DNA of 64,000 nucleotides from Auanema rhodensis. Lineage: Eukaryota; Nematoda; Chromadorea; Rhabditida; Rhabditidae. The stretch covers positions 18,298,501-18,362,500 of the forward strand of contig OZ059899.1 of assembly GCA_964057225.1 (NCBI GenBank), read 5' to 3'. The notes under the pieces are model-generated. The model worked only from the letters and a program-made list of their open reading frames with translations. It had not been told where the DNA came from and did not search any database. A program made the translations under genes and the position numbers. Shown here piece by piece: positions 23,865 through 38,400 of the stretch. Position 1 is the stretch's first letter; every line of letters starts with the position of its first letter.

Positions 23865-26800
23865 ATAACATTGTCCATCGTCTTCGCCTTGAAAAAACGA
23901 ATCTAAAAACATCTACTTTTTGTGAAATTATTTTGAAATTGTTAGGGAAAATTTTTGTCAAAATGTTTTTGGAAGCAATGTTGAGTGTACATGGAAACTC
24001 AACATACACTAATACATCATTTTTTAAACAATCATAACTAATTTTTGTATTGAGGGTTTCTCAATGTCGTATAGAGCATTCGATGCGGATTTTTAAGCTG
24101 CGTCGATCTGTGTTATCAGATTTGCGCTATCTTTAAAATGCACCGAGATATCAACTGATATAAGTTCACACTTATATCCTCGATTTTCACCCTGAAAAAT
24201 TGATTTTTTCGTTGAATAACATTGTCCATCGTCTTTGCCTTGAAAAAAGGAATCTAAAAACATCTAATTTTTGTGAAATTATTTCGAAATTTTTAGGTAA
24301 AATTTTTGTCAAAATGTTTTTGAAAGCAATGTTGAGTGTACATGGAAACTCAACATACACTAATGCATCATTTTTCAAACGATCATAACTAATTTTTGTC
24401 ATAAGCGTTTTTCAATGTAGTATAGTGCATTCGATGCGGATTTTTAAGCTGCGTCGATCTGTGTTATCAGATTTGCGCTAGCTTAAAAATGCACCGAGAT
24501 ATCAACTGATATAAGTTCACACTTATATCCTCGATTTTCACCCTGAAAAATTGATTTTTTCGTTGAATAACATTGTCCATCGTCTTTGCCTTGAAAAAAG
24601 GAATCTAAAAACACCTACTTTTTGTGAAATTATTTCGAAATTTTCAGAGAAAATTTTTGTCAAAATGTTTTTGGAAGCAATGTTGAGTGTACATGGAAAC
24701 TCAACATACACTAATGCATCATTTTTCAAACGATCATAACTAATTTTTGTATTAAGCGTTTCTCAATGTAGTATAGTGCATTCGATGCGGATTTTTAAGC
24801 TGCGTCGATCTGTGTTATCAGATTTGCGCTAGCTTAAAAATGCACCGAGATATTAACTGATATAAGTTTACACTTATATCCTCGATTTTCACCCTGGAGA
24901 ATTAATTTTTTCGTTGAATAACAATGTCCATCGTCTTCGCCTTAAAAAAAAAATCTGAAAACATCTACTTTTTGTGAAATTATTTTGAAATTTTTAGGGA
25001 AAATTTTTGTCAAAATGTTTTTGGAAGCAATGTTGAGTGTACATGGAAACTCAACATACACTAATGCATCATTTTTCAAACGATCATAACTAATTTTTGT
25101 ATTGAGCGTTTCTCAATGTAGTATAGTGCATTCGATGGGGATTTTTAAGCTGCGTCGATCTGTGTTATCAGATTTGCGCTAGCTTAAAAATGCACCGAGA
25201 TATCAACTGATATAAGTTCACACTTATATCCTCGATTTTCACCCTGAAGAATTAATTTTTTTGTTGAATAACATTGTCCATCGTCTTCGCCTTGAAAAAA
25301 GAAATCTAAAAACATCTACTTTTTGTGAAATTATTTTGAAATTTTTCGGGAAAATTTTTGTCAAAATGTTTTTGGAAGCAATGTTGATTGTACATGGAAA
25401 CTCAACATACACTAATACATCATTTTTCAAACGATCATAACTAATTTTTGTATTGAGGGTTTCTCAATGTAATATAGTGCATTCCATGCGGATTTTTAAG
25501 CTGCGTCGATCTGTGTTATCAGATTTGCGCTAGCTTAAAAATGCACCGAGATATCAACTGATATAAGTTCACACTTATATCCTCGATTTTCACCCTGAAA
25601 AATTGATTTTTTCGTTGAATAACATTGTCCATCGTCTTTGCCTTGAAAAAAGGAATCTAAAAACACCTACTTTTTGTGAAATTATTTCGAAATTTTCAGA
25701 GAAAATTTTTGTCAAAATGTTTTTGGAAGCAATGTTGAGTGTACATGGAAACTCAACATACACTAATGCATCATTTTTCAAACGATCATAACTAATTTTC
25801 GTATTAAGCGTTTCTCAATGTAGTATAGTGCATTCGATGCGGATTTTTAAGCTGCGTCGATCTGTGTTATCAGATTTGCGATAGCTTAAAAATGCACCGA
25901 GATATCAACTGAAATAAGTTAACACATATATCCTCGATTTTCACCCTGAAGAATTAATTTTTTTGTTGAATAACATTGTCCATCGTCTTCGCCTTGAAAA
26001 AAGGAATCTAAAAACATCTACTTTTTGTGAAATTATTTTGAAATTTTCAGGGAAAATTTTTCTCAAAATGTTTTTGGAAGCAATGTTGAGTGTACATGGA
26101 AACTCAACATACACTAATACATCATTTTTTAAACGATCATAACTAATTTTTGTATTGAGGGTTTCTCAATGTCGTATAGTGCATTCGATGCGGATTTTTA
26201 AGCTGCGTCGATCTGTGTTATCAGATTTGCGCTATCTTTAAAATGCACCGAGATATCAACTGATATAAGTTCACACTTATATCCTCGATTTTCACCCTAA
26301 AAAATTGATTTTTTCGTTGAATAACATTGTCCATCGTCTTTGCCTTGAAAAAAGGAATCTAAAAACATCTAATTTTTGTGAAATTATTTTGAAATTTTCA
26401 GGGAAAATTTTTGTCAAAATGTTTTTGGAAGCAATGTTGAGTGTACATGGAAACTCAACATACACTAATACATCATTTTTTAAACGATCATAACTAATTT
26501 TTGTATTGAGGGTTTCTCAATGTCGTATAGTGCATTCGATGCGGATTTTTAAGCTGCGTCGATCTGTGTTATCAGATTTGCGCTAGCTTAAAAATGCACC
26601 GAAATATCAACTGATATAAGTTCACACTTATATCCTCGATTTTCACCCTGAAGAATTAATTTTTTTGTTGAATAACCTTGTCCATCGTCTTTGCCTTGAA
26701 AAAAGGAATCTTAAAACATCTAATTTTCGTGAAATTATTTTGAAATTTTTAGGGAAAATTTTTGTCAAAATGTTTTTGGAAGCAATGTTGAGTGTACATG

Positions 26801-27022
26801 GAAACTCAACATACACTAATGCATCATTTTTCAAACGATCATAACTAATTTTCGTATTAAGCGTTTCTCAATGTAGTATATTGCATTCGATGCGGATTTT
26901 TAAGCTGCGTCGATCTGTGTTATCAGATTTGCGCTAGCTTAAAAATGCACCGAGATATCAACTGAAATAAGTTAACACATATATCCTCGATTTTCACCCT
27001 GAAGAATTAATTTTTTTGTTGA
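23865..27022 (+). repeat. 9-mer higher-order repeat, copy 1 (~3158 bp)
   Basis: Nine monomers at 23865, 24216, 24567, 24918, 25268, 25619, 25970, 26321 and 26672. Member 1 carries the rare set 'gaaaaaacg', 'attgttaggg', 'taaacaatcat' and 'tatagagc'. Members 3 and 6 have 'aaacacctac' and 'tttcagagaaaat'. Member 4 has 'cttaaaaaaaaaatctg' and 'gatgggg'. Member 5 has 'tttttcggg', 'tgtaatatag' and 'ttccatg'. Member 7 has 'tttctcaaaat'. The same order with the same rare bases restarts at 27023. The unit is 1 bp short of 9 x 351 because member 4 is 350 bp. Confidence 0.9.
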
Positions 27023-30000
27023 ATAACATTGTCCATCGTCTTCGCCTTGAAAAAACGAATCTAAAAACATCTACTTTTTGTGAAATTATTTTGAAATTGT
27101 TAGGGAAAATTTTTGTCAAAATGTTTTTGGAAGCAATGTTGAGTGTACATGGAAACTCAACATACACTAATACATCATTTTTTAAACAATCATAACTAAT
27201 TTTTGTATTGAGGGTTTCTCAATGTCGTATAGAGCATTCGATGCGGATTTTTAAGCTGCGTCGATCTGTGTTATCAGATTTGCGCTATCTTTAAAATGCA
27301 CCGAGATATCAACTGATATAAGTTCACACTTATATCCTCGATTTTCACCCTGAAAAATTGATTTTTTCGTTGAATAACATTGTCCATCGTCTTTGCCTTG
27401 AAAAAAGGAATCTAAAAACATCTAATTTTTGTGAAATTATTTCGAAATTTTTAGGTAAAATTTTTGTCAAAATGTTTTTGAAAGCAATGTTGAGTGTACA
27501 TGGAAACTCAACATACACTAATGCATCATTTTTCAAACGATCATAACTAATTTTTGTCATAAGCGTTTTTCAATGTAGTATAGTGCATTCGATGCGGATT
27601 TTTAAGCTGCGTCGATCTGTGTTATCAGATTTGCGCTAGCTTAAAAATGCACCGAGATATCAACTGATATAAGTTCACACTTATATCCTCGATTTTCACC
27701 CTGAAAAATTGATTTTTTCGTTGAATAACATTGTCCATCGTCTTTGCCTTGAAAAAAGGAATCTAAAAACACCTACTTTTTGTGAAATTATTTCGAAATT
27801 TTCAGAGAAAATTTTTGTCAAAATGTTTTTGGAAGCAATGTTGAGTGTACATGGAAACTCAACATACACTAATGCATCATTTTTCAAACGATCATAACTA
27901 ATTTTTGTATTAAGCGTTTCTCAATGTAGTATAGTGCATTCGATGCGGATTTTTAAGCTGCGTCGATCTGTGTTATCAGATTTGCGCTAGCTTAAAAATG
28001 CACCGAGATATTAACTGATATAAGTTTACACTTATATCCTCGATTTTCACCCTGGAGAATTAATTTTTTCGTTGAATAACAATGTCCATCGTCTTCGCCT
28101 TAAAAAAAAAATCTGAAAACATCTACTTTTTGTGAAATTATTTTGAAATTTTTAGGGAAAATTTTTGTCAAAATGTTTTTGGAAGCAATGTTGAGTGTAC
28201 ATGGAAACTCAACATACACTAATGCATCATTTTTCAAACGATCATAACTAATTTTTGTATTGAGCGTTTCTCAATGTAGTATAGTGCATTCGATGGGGAT
28301 TTTTAAGCTGCGTCGATCTGTGTTATCAGATTTGCGCTAGCTTAAAAATGCACCGAGATATCAACTGATATAAGTTCACACTTATATCCTCGATTTTCAC
28401 CCTGAAGAATTAATTTTTTTGTTGAATAACATTGTCCATCGTCTTCGCCTTGAAAAAAGAAATCTAAAAACATCTACTTTTTGTGAAATTATTTTGAAAT
28501 TTTTCGGGAAAATTTTTGTCAAAATGTTTTTGGAAGCAATGTTGAGTGTACATGGAAACTCAACATACACTAATACATCATTTTTCAAACGATCATAACT
28601 AATTTTTGTATTGAGGGTTTCTCAATGTAATATAGTGCATTCCATGCGGATTTTTAAGCTGCGTCGATCTGTGTTATCAGATTTGCGCTAGCTTAAAAAT
28701 GCACCGAGATATCAACTGATATAAGTTCACACTTATATCCTCGATTTTCACCCTGAAAAATTGATTTTTTCGTTGAATAACATTGTCCATCGTCTTTGCC
28801 TTGAAAAAAGGAATCTAAAAACACCTACTTTTTGTGAAATTATTTCGAAATTTTCAGAGAAAATTTTTGTCAAAATGTTTTTGGAAGCAATGTTGAGTGT
28901 ACATGGAAACTCAACATACACTAATGCATCATTTTTCAAACGATCATAACTAATTTTCGTATTAAGCGTTTCTCAATGTAGTATAGTGCATTCGATGCGG
29001 ATTTTTAAGCTGCGTCGATCTGTGTTATCAGATTTGCGATAGCTTAAAAATGCACCGAGATATCAACTGAAATAAGTTAACACATATATCCTCGATTTTC
29101 ACCCTGAAGAATTAATTTTTTTGTTGAATAACATTGTCCATCGTCTTCGCCTTGAAAAAAGGAATCTAAAAACATCTACTTTTTGTGAAATTATTTTGAA
29201 ATTTTCAGGGAAAATTTTTGTCAAAATGTTTTTGGAAGCAATGTTGAGTGTACATGGAAACTCAACATACACTAATACATCATTTTTTAAACGATCATAA
29301 CTAATTTTTGTATTGAGGGTTTCTCAATGTAATATAGTGCATTCGATGGGGATTTTTAAGCTGCGTCGATCTGTGTTATCAGATTTGCGCTAGCTTAAAA
29401 ATGCACCGAGATATCAACTGATATAAGTTCACACTTATATCCTCGATTTTCACCCTGAAGAATTAATTTTTTTGTTGAATAACATTGTCCATCGTCTTCG
29501 CCTTGAAAAAAGAAATCTAAAAACATCTACTTTTTGTGAAATTATTTTGAAATTTTTCGGGAAAATTTTTGTCAAAATGTTTTTGGAAGCAATGTTGAGT
29601 GTACATGGAAACTCAACATACACTAATACATCATTTTTCAAACGATCATAACTAATTTTTGTATTGAGGGTTTCTCAATGTAATATAGTGCATTCCATGC
29701 GGATTTTTAAGCTGCGTCGATCTGTGTTATCAGATTTGCGCTAGCTTAAAAATGCACCGAGATATCAACTGATATAAGTTCACACTTATATCCTCGATTT
29801 TCACCCTGAAAAATTGATTTTTTCGTTGAATAACATTGTCCATCGTCTTTGCCTTGAAAAAAGGAATCTAAAAACACCTACTTTTTGTGAAATTATTTCG
29901 AAATTTTCAGAGAAAATTTTTGTCAAAATGTTTTTGGAAGCAATGTTGAGTGTACATGGAAACTCAACATACACTAATGCATCATTTTTCAAACGATCAT

Positions 30001-30882
30001 AACTAATTTTCGTATTAAGCGTTTCTCAATGTAGTATAGTGCATTCGATGCGGATTTTTAAGCTGCGTCGATCTGTGTTATCAGATTTGCGATAGCTTAA
30101 AAATGCACCGAGATATCAACTGAAATAAGTTAACACATATATCCTCGATTTTCACCCTGAAGAATTAATTTTTTTGTTGAATAACATTGTCCATCGTCTT
30201 CGCCTTGAAAAAAGGAATCTAAAAACATCTACTTTTTGTGAAATTATTTTGAAATTTTCAGGGAAAATTTTTCTCAAAATGTTTTTGGAAGCAATGTTGA
30301 GTGTACATGGAAACTCAACATACACTAATACATCATTTTTTAAACGATCATAACTAATTTTTGTATTGAGGGTTTCTCAATGTCGTATAGTGCATTCGAT
30401 GCGGATTTTTAAGCTGCGTCGATCTGTGTTATCAGATTTGCGCTATCTTTAAAATGCACCGAGATATCAACTGATATAAGTTCACACTTATATCCTCGAT
30501 TTTCACCCTAAAAAATTGATTTTTTCGTTGAATAACATTGTCCATCGTCTTTGCCTTGAAAAAAGGAATCTAAAAACATCTAATTTTTGTGAAATTATTT
30601 TGAAATTTTCAGGGAAAATTTTTGTCAAAATGTTTTTGGAAGCAATGTTGAGTGTACATGGAAACTCAACATACACTAATACATCATTTTTTAAACGATC
30701 ATAACTAATTTTTGTATTGAGGGTTTCTCAATGTAGTATAGTGCATTCGATGCGGATTTTTAAGCTGCGTCGATCTGTGTTATCAGATTTGCGCTAGCTT
30801 AAAAATGCACCGAGATATTAACTGATATAAGTTTACACTTATATCCTCGATTTTCACCCTGGAGAATTAATTTTTTCGTTGA
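27023..30882 (+). repeat. 9-mer higher-order repeat, copy 2, expanded and then truncated
   Basis: Members 1-6 are at 27023, 27374, 27725, 28076, 28426 and 28777. They share copy 1's private bases, including 'tatagagc' and 'gatgggg'; one difference is 'gttgattg' in copy 1 at 25388 against 'gttgagtg' here. Three extra monomers follow (29128-30180), then members 7 and 8 at 30181 and 30532. Member 9 (26672 type) is missing, and member 8 turns into a member-3-like tail ('gagatattaactg', 'gtttacac', 'ctggagaatt') partway, which joins it to a member-4 copy at 30883. Confidence 0.86.
29128..30180 (+). repeat. Three-monomer insertion inside 9-mer copy 2
   Basis: Units 29479 and 29830 duplicate members 5 and 6 (28426 and 28777). 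Unit 29128 is a hybrid: its first half has 'tttcagggaaaat' like member 7, its later part has 'tgtaatatag' like member 5 and 'gatgggg' like member 4. The 1053-bp expansion is a whole number of monomers and keeps the array in register, as expected for out-of-register exchange between monomers. Confidence 0.82.
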
Positions 30883-33800
30883 ATAACAATGTCCATCGTC
30901 TTCGCCTTAAAAAAAAAATCTGAAAACATCTACTTTTTGTGAAATTATTTTGAAATTTTTAGGGAAAATTTTTGTCAAAATGTTTTTGGAAGCAATGTTG
31001 AGTGTACATGGAAACTCAACATACACTAATGCATCATTTTTCAAACGATCATAACTAATTTTTGTATTAAGCGTTTCTCAATGTAGTATAGTGCATTCGA
31101 TGCGGATTTTTAAGCTGCGTCGATCTGTGTTATCAGATTTGCGCTAGCTTAAAAATGCACCGAGATATCAACTGATATAAGTTCACACTTATATCCTCGA
31201 TTTTCACCCTGAAGAATTAATTTTTTTGTTGAATAACATTGTCCATCGTCTTCGCCTTGAAAAAAGGAATCTAAAAACATCTACTTTTTGTGAAATTATT
31301 TTGAAATTTTCAGGGAAAATTTTTCTCAAAATGTTTTTGGAAGCAATGTTGAGTGTACATGGAAACTCAACATACACTAATACATCATTTTTTAAACGAT
31401 CATAACTAATTTTTGTATTGAGGGTTTCTCAATGTCGTATAGTGCATTCGATGCGGATTTTTAAGCTGCGTCGATCTGTGTTATCAGATTTGCGCTAGCT
31501 TAAAAATGCACCGAAATATCAACTGATATAAGTTCACACTTATATCCTCGATTTTCACCCTGAAGAATTAATTTTTTTGTTGAATAACCTTGTCCATCGT
31601 CTTTGCCTTGAAAAAAGGAATCTTAAAACATCTAATTTTCGTGAAATTATTTCGAAATTTTTAGGTAAAATTTTTGTCAAAATGTTTTTGAAAGCAATGT
31701 TGAGTGTACATGGAAACTCAACATACACTAATGCATCATTTTTCAAACGATCATAACTAATTTTTGTCATAAGCGTTTTTCAATGTAGTATAGTGCATTC
31801 GATGCGGATTTTTAAGCTGCGTCGATCTGTGTTATCAGATTTGCGCTAGCTTAAAAATGCACCGAGATATCAACTGATATAAGTTCACACTTATATCCTC
31901 GATTTTCACCCTGAAAAATTGATTTTTTCGTTGAATAACATTGTCCATCGTCTTTGCCTTGAAAAAAGGAATCTAAAAACACCTACTTTTTGTGAAATTA
32001 TTTCGAAATTTTCAGAGAAAATTTTTGTCAAAATGTTTTTGGAAGCAATGTTGAGTGTACATGGAAACTCAACATACACTAATGCATCATTTTTCAAACG
32101 ATCATAACTAATTTTTGTATTAAGCGTTTCTCAATGTAGTATAGTGCATTCGATGCGGATTTTTAAGCTGCGTCGATCTGTGTTATCAGATTTGCGCTAG
32201 CTTAAAAATGCACCGAGATATTAACTGATATAAGTTTACACTTATATCCTCGATTTTCACCCTGGAGAATTAATTTTTTCGTTGAATAACAATGTCCATC
32301 GTCTTCGCCTTAAAAAAAAAATCTGAAAACATCTACTTTTTGTGAAATTATTTTGAAATTTTTAGGGAAAATTTTTGTCAAAATGTTTTTGGAAGCAATG
32401 TTGAGTGTACATGGAAACTCAACATACACTAATGCATCATTTTTCAAACGATCATAACTAATTTTTGTATTGAGCGTTTCTCAATGTAGTATAGTGCATT
32501 CGATGGGGATTTTTAAGCTGCGTCGATCTGTGTTATCAGATTTGCGCTAGCTTAAAAATGCACCGAGATATCAACTGATATAAGTTCACACTTATATCCT
32601 CGATTTTCACCCTGAAGAATTAATTTTTTTGTTGAATAACATTGTCCATCGTCTTCGCCTTGAAAAAAGAAATCTAAAAACATCTACTTTTTGTGAAATT
32701 ATTTTGAAATTTTTCGGGAAAATTTTTGTCAAAATGTTTTTGGAAGCAATGTTGAGTGTACATGGAAACTCAACATACACTAATACATCATTTTTCAAAC
32801 GATCATAACTAATTTTTGTATTGAGGGTTTCTCAATGTAATATAGTGCATTCCATGCGGATTTTTAAGCTGCGTCGATCTGTGTTATCAGATTTGCGCTA
32901 GCTTAAAAATGCACCGAAATATCAACTGATATAAGTTCACACTTATATCCTCGATTTTCACCCTGAAGAATTAATTTTTTTGTTGAATAACCTTGTCCAT
33001 CGTCTTCACCTTGAAAAAAGGAATCTAAAAACATCTACTTTTTGTAAAATTATTTCGAAATTTTCAGAGAAAATTTTTGTCAAAATGTTTTTGGAAGCAA
33101 TGTTGAGTGTACATGGAAACTCAACATACACTAATGCATCATTTTTCAAACGATCATAACTAATTTTCGTATTAAGCGTTTCTCAATGTAGTATAGTGCA
33201 TTCGATGCGGATTTTTAAGCTGCGTCGATCTGTGTTATCAGATTTGCGATAGCTTAAAAATGCACCGAGATATCAACTGAAATAAGTTAACACATATATC
33301 CTCGATTTTCACCCTGAAGAATTAATTTTTTTGTTGAATAACATTGTCCATCGTCTTCGCCTTGAAAAAAGGAATCTAAAAACATCTACTTTTTGTGAAA
33401 TTATTTTGAAATTTTCAGGGAAAATTTTTCTCAAAATGTTTTTGGAAGCAATGTTGAGTGTACATGGAAACTCAACATACACTAATACATCATTTTTTAA
33501 ACGATCATAACTAATTTTTGTATTGAGGGTTTCTCAATGTCGTATAGTGCATTCGATGCGGATTTTTAAGCTGCGTCGATCTGTGTTATCAGATTTGCGC
33601 TATCTTTAAAATGCACCGAGATATCAACTGATATAAGTTCACACTTATATCCTCGATTTTCACCCTAAAAAATTGATTTTTTCGTTGAATAACATTGTCC
33701 ATCGTCTTTGCCTCGAAAAAAGGAATCTAAAAACATCTAATTTTTGTGAAATTATTTTGAAATTTTCAGGGAAAATTTTTGTCAAAATGTTTTTGGAAGC

Positions 33801-35443
33801 AATGTTGAGTGTACATGGAAACTCAACATACACTAATACATCATTTTTTAAACGATCATAACTAATTTTTGTATTGAGGGTTTCTCAATGTCGTATAGTG
33901 CATTCGATGCGGATTTTTAAGCTGCGTCGATCTGTGTTATCAGATTTGCGCTATCTTTAAAATGCACCGAGATATCAACTGATATAAGTTCACACTTATA
34001 TCCTCGATTTTCACCCTGAAAAATTGATTTTTTCGTTGAATAACATTGTCCATCGTCTTTGCCTTGAAAAAAGGAATCTAAAAACATCTAATTTTTGTGA
34101 AATTATTTCGAAATTTTTAGGTAAAATTTTTGTCAAAATGTTTTTGAAAGCAATGTTGAGTGTACATGGAAACTCAACATACACTAATGCATCATTTTTC
34201 AAACGATCATAACTAATTTTCGTATTAAGCGTTTCTCAATGTAGTATAGTGCATTCGATGCGGATTTTTAAGCTGCGTCGATCTGTGTTATCAGATTTGC
34301 GATAGCTTAAAAATGCACCGAGATATCAACTGAAATAAGTTAACACATATATCCTCGATTTTCACCCTGAAGAATTAATTTTTTTGTTGAATAACATTGT
34401 CCATCGTCTTCGCCTTGAAAAAAGGAATCTAAAAACATCTACTTTTTGTGAAATTATTTTGAAATTTTCAGGGAAAATTTTTGTCAAAATGTTTTTGGAA
34501 GCAATGTTGAGTGTACATGGAAACTCAACATACACTAATGCATCATTTTTCAAACGATCATAACTAATTTTCGTATTAAGCGTTTCTCAATGTAGTATAT
34601 TGCATTCGATGCGGATTTTTAAGCTGCGTCGATCTGTGTTATCAGATTTGCGCTAGCTTAAAAATGCACCGAGATATCAACTGAAATAAGTTAACACATA
34701 TATCCTCGATTTTCACCCTGAAGAATTAATTTTTTTGTTGAATAACATTGTCCATCGTCTTCGCCTTGAAAAAAGGAATCTAAAAACATCTACTTTTTGT
34801 GAAATTATTTTGAAATTTTTAGGGAAAATTTTTGTCAAAATGTTTTTGGAAGCAATGTTGAGTGTACATGGAAACTCAACATACACTAATACATCATTTT
34901 TTAAACAATCATAACTAATTTTTGTATTGAGGGTTTCTCAATGTCGTATAGTGCATTCGATGCGGATTTTTAAGCTGCGTCGATCTGTGTTATCAGATTT
35001 ACGCTAGCTTAAAAATGCACCGAAATATCAACTGATATAAGTTCACACTTATATCCTCGATTTTCACCCTGAAAAATTGATTTTTTCGTTGAATAACATT
35101 GTCCATCGTCTTTGCCTTGAAAAAAGGAATCTAAAAACATCTAATTTTCGTGAAATTATTTCGAAATTTTTAGGTAAAATTTTTGTCAAAATGTTTTTGA
35201 AAGCAATGTTGAGTGTACATGGAAACTCAACATACACTAATGCATCATTTTTCAAACGATCATGACTAATTTTTGTATTAAGCGTTTCTCAATGTAGTAT
35301 AGTGCATTCGATGCGGATTTTTAAGCTGCGTCGATCTGTGTTATCAGATTTGCGCTAGCTTAAAAATGCACCGAAATATCAACTGATATAAGTTCACACT
35401 TATATCCTCGATTTTCACCCTGAAGAATTAATTTTTTTGTTGA
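30883..35443 (+). repeat. Rearranged monomers of the 9-mer set
   Basis: Thirteen monomers at 30883, 31233, 31584, 31935, 32286, 32636, 32987, 33338, 33689, 34040, 34391, 34742 and 35093. Short runs keep the 9-mer order (31935-32986 equals members 3-5; 33338-34039 equals members 7-8), but the overall order is broken. Hybrid units occur at 31584 (member 9 head, member 2 body) and 32987 ('ataaccttg', 'cttcacc', 'gtaaaat' head, then 'ttcgaaattttcagaga' body). 'tttacgctag' at about 35000 is a private change. Confidence 0.78.
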
Positions 35444-38400
35444 ATAACCTTGTCCATCGTCTTCACCTTGAAAAAAGGAATCTAAAAACATCTACTTTTT
35501 GTAAAATTATTTTGAAATTTTTAGGGAAAATTTTTGTCAAAATGTTTTTGGAAGCAATGTTGAGTGTACATGGAAACTCAACATACACTAATGCATCTTT
35601 TTTCAAACGATCATAACTAATTTTTGTCATAAGCGTTTTTCAATGTAGTATAGTGCATTCGATGCGGATTTTTAAGCTGCGTCGATCTGTGTTATCAGAT
35701 TTGCGCTAGCTTAAAAATGCACCGAGATATCAACTGATATAAGTTCACACTTATATCCTCGATTTTCACCCTGAAAAATTGATTTTTTCGTTGAATAACA
35801 TTGTCCATCGTCTTTGCCTTGAAAAAAGGAATCTAAAAACACCTACTTTTTGTGAAATTATTTCGAAATTTCCAGAGAAAATTTTTGTCAAAATGTTTTT
35901 GGAAGCAATGTTGAGTGTACATGGAAACTCAACATACACTAATGCATCATTTTTCAAACGATCATAACTAATTTTTGTATTAAGCGTTTCTCAATGTAGT
36001 ATAGTGCATTCGATGCGGATTTTTAAGCTGCGTCGATCTGTGTTATCAGATTTGCGCTAGCTTAAAAATGCACCGAGATATTAACTGATATAAGTTTACA
36101 CTTATATCCTCGATTTTCACCCTGGAGAATTAATTTTTTCGTTGAATAACATTGTCCATCGTCTTCGCCTTGAAAAAAGAAATCTAAAAACATCTACTTT
36201 TTGTGAAATTATTTTGAAATTTTTCGGGAAAATTTTTGTCAAAATGTTTTTGGAAGCAATGTTGAGTGTACATGGAAACTCAACATACACTAATACATCA
36301 TTTTCTAAACGATCATAACTAATTTTTGTATTGAGGGTTTCTCAATGTAATATAGTGCATTCCATGCGGATTTTTAAGCTGCGTCGATCTGTGTTATCAG
36401 ATTTGCGCTAGCTTAAAAATGCACCGAGATATCAACTGATATAAGTTCACACTTATATCCTCGATTTTCACCCTGAAAAATTGATTTTTTCGTTGAATAA
36501 CATTGTCCATCGTCTTTGCCTTGAAAAAAGGAATCTAAAAACATCTACTTTTTGTGAAATTATTTTGAAATTTTCAGAGAAAATTTTTGTCAAAATGTTT
36601 TTGGAAGCAATGTTGAGTGTACATGGAAACTCAACATACACTAATGCATCATTTTTCAAACGATCATAACTAATTTTTGTATTAAGCGTTTCTCAATGTA
36701 GTATAGTGCATTCGATGCGGATTTTTAAGCTGCGTCGATCTGTGTTATCAGATTTGCGCTAGCTTAAAAATGCACCGAGATATTAACTGATATAAGTTTA
36801 CACTTATATCCTCGATTTTCACCCTGGAGAATTAATTTTTTCGTTGAATAACAATGTCCATCGTCTTCGCCTTAAAAAAAAAATCTGAAAACATCTACTT
36901 TTTGTGAAATTATTTTGAAATTTTTAGGGAAAATTTTTGTCAAAATGTTTTTGGAAGCAATGTTGAGTGTACATGGAAACTCAACATACACTAATGCATC
37001 ATTTTTCAAACGATCATAACTAATTTTTGTATTGAGGGTTTCTCAATGTAATATAGTGCATTCCATGCGGATTTTTAAGCTGCGTCGATCTGTGTTATCA
37101 GATTTGCGCTAGCTTAAAAATGCACCGAGATATCAACTGATATAAGTTCACACTTATAATCTCGATTTTCACCCTGAAGAATTAATTTTTTTGTTGAGTA
37201 ACATTGTCCATCGTCTTCACCTTGAAAAAAGGAATCTAAAAACATCTTCTTTTTGTAAAATTATTTTGAAATTTTTAGGGAAAATTTTTGTCAAAATGTT
37301 TTTGGAAGCAATGTTGAGTGTACATGGAAACTCAACATACACTAATGCATCATTTTTCAAACGATCATAACTATTTTTTGTATTGAGCGTTTCTCAATGT
37401 AGTATAGTGCATTCGAATCGGATTTTTAAGCTGCGTCGATCTGTGTTATCAGATTTGCGCTAGCTTAAAAATGCACCGAGATATCAACTGATATAAGTTC
37501 ACACTTATATCCTCGATTTTCACCCTGAAAAATTGATTTTTTCGTTGAATAACATTGTCCATCGTCTTTGCCTTGAAAAAAGGAATCTAAAAACATCTAC
37601 TTTTTGTAAAATTATTTTGAAATTTTCAGAGAAAATTTTTGTCAAAATGTTTTTGGAAGCAATGTTGAGTGTACATGGAAACTCAACATACACTAATGCA
37701 TCATTTTTCAAACGATCATAACTAATTTTTGTATTAAGCGTTTCTCAATGTAGTATAGTGCATTCGATGCGGATTTTTAAGCTGCGTCGATCTGTGTTAT
37801 CAGATTTGCGCTAGCTTAAAAATGCACCGAGATATTAACTGATATAAGTTCACACTTATATCCTCGATTTTCACCCTGAAAAATTGATTTTTTCGTTGAA
37901 TAACATTGTCCATCGTCTTTGCCTTGAAAAAAGGAATCTAAAAACATCTACTTTTTGTGAAATTATTTTGAAATTTTCAGAGAAAATTTTTGTCAAAATG
38001 TTTTTGGAAGCAATGTTGAGTGTACATGGAAACTCAACATACACTAATGCATCATTTTTCAAACGATCATAACTAATTTTTGTATTGAGCGTTTCTCAAT
38101 GTAGTATAGTGCATTCGATGGGGATTTTTAAGCTGCGTCGATCTATGTTATCAGATTTGCGCTATCTTTAAAATGCACCGAGATATCAACTGTTATAAGT
38201 TCACACTTATATCCTCGATTTTCACCCTGAAGAATTAATTTTTTTGTTGAATAACATTGTCCATCGTCTTCGCCTTGAAAAAAGAAATCTAAAAACATCT
38301 ACTTTTTGTGAAATTATTTTGAAATTTTTCGGGAAAATTTTTGTCAAAATGTTTTTGGAAGCAATGTTGAGTGTACATGGAAACTCAACATACACTAATA

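Noticed and set aside
25345-25365. CENP-B-box-like pieces ('ttcg' and 'cggga') in 'tttttcggga' or 'ttcgaaat' monomers
   Set aside because: The required spacing of TTCG, A and CGGG in the CENP-B box core is not met in any class I checked, and the pieces are class-specific and not conserved.
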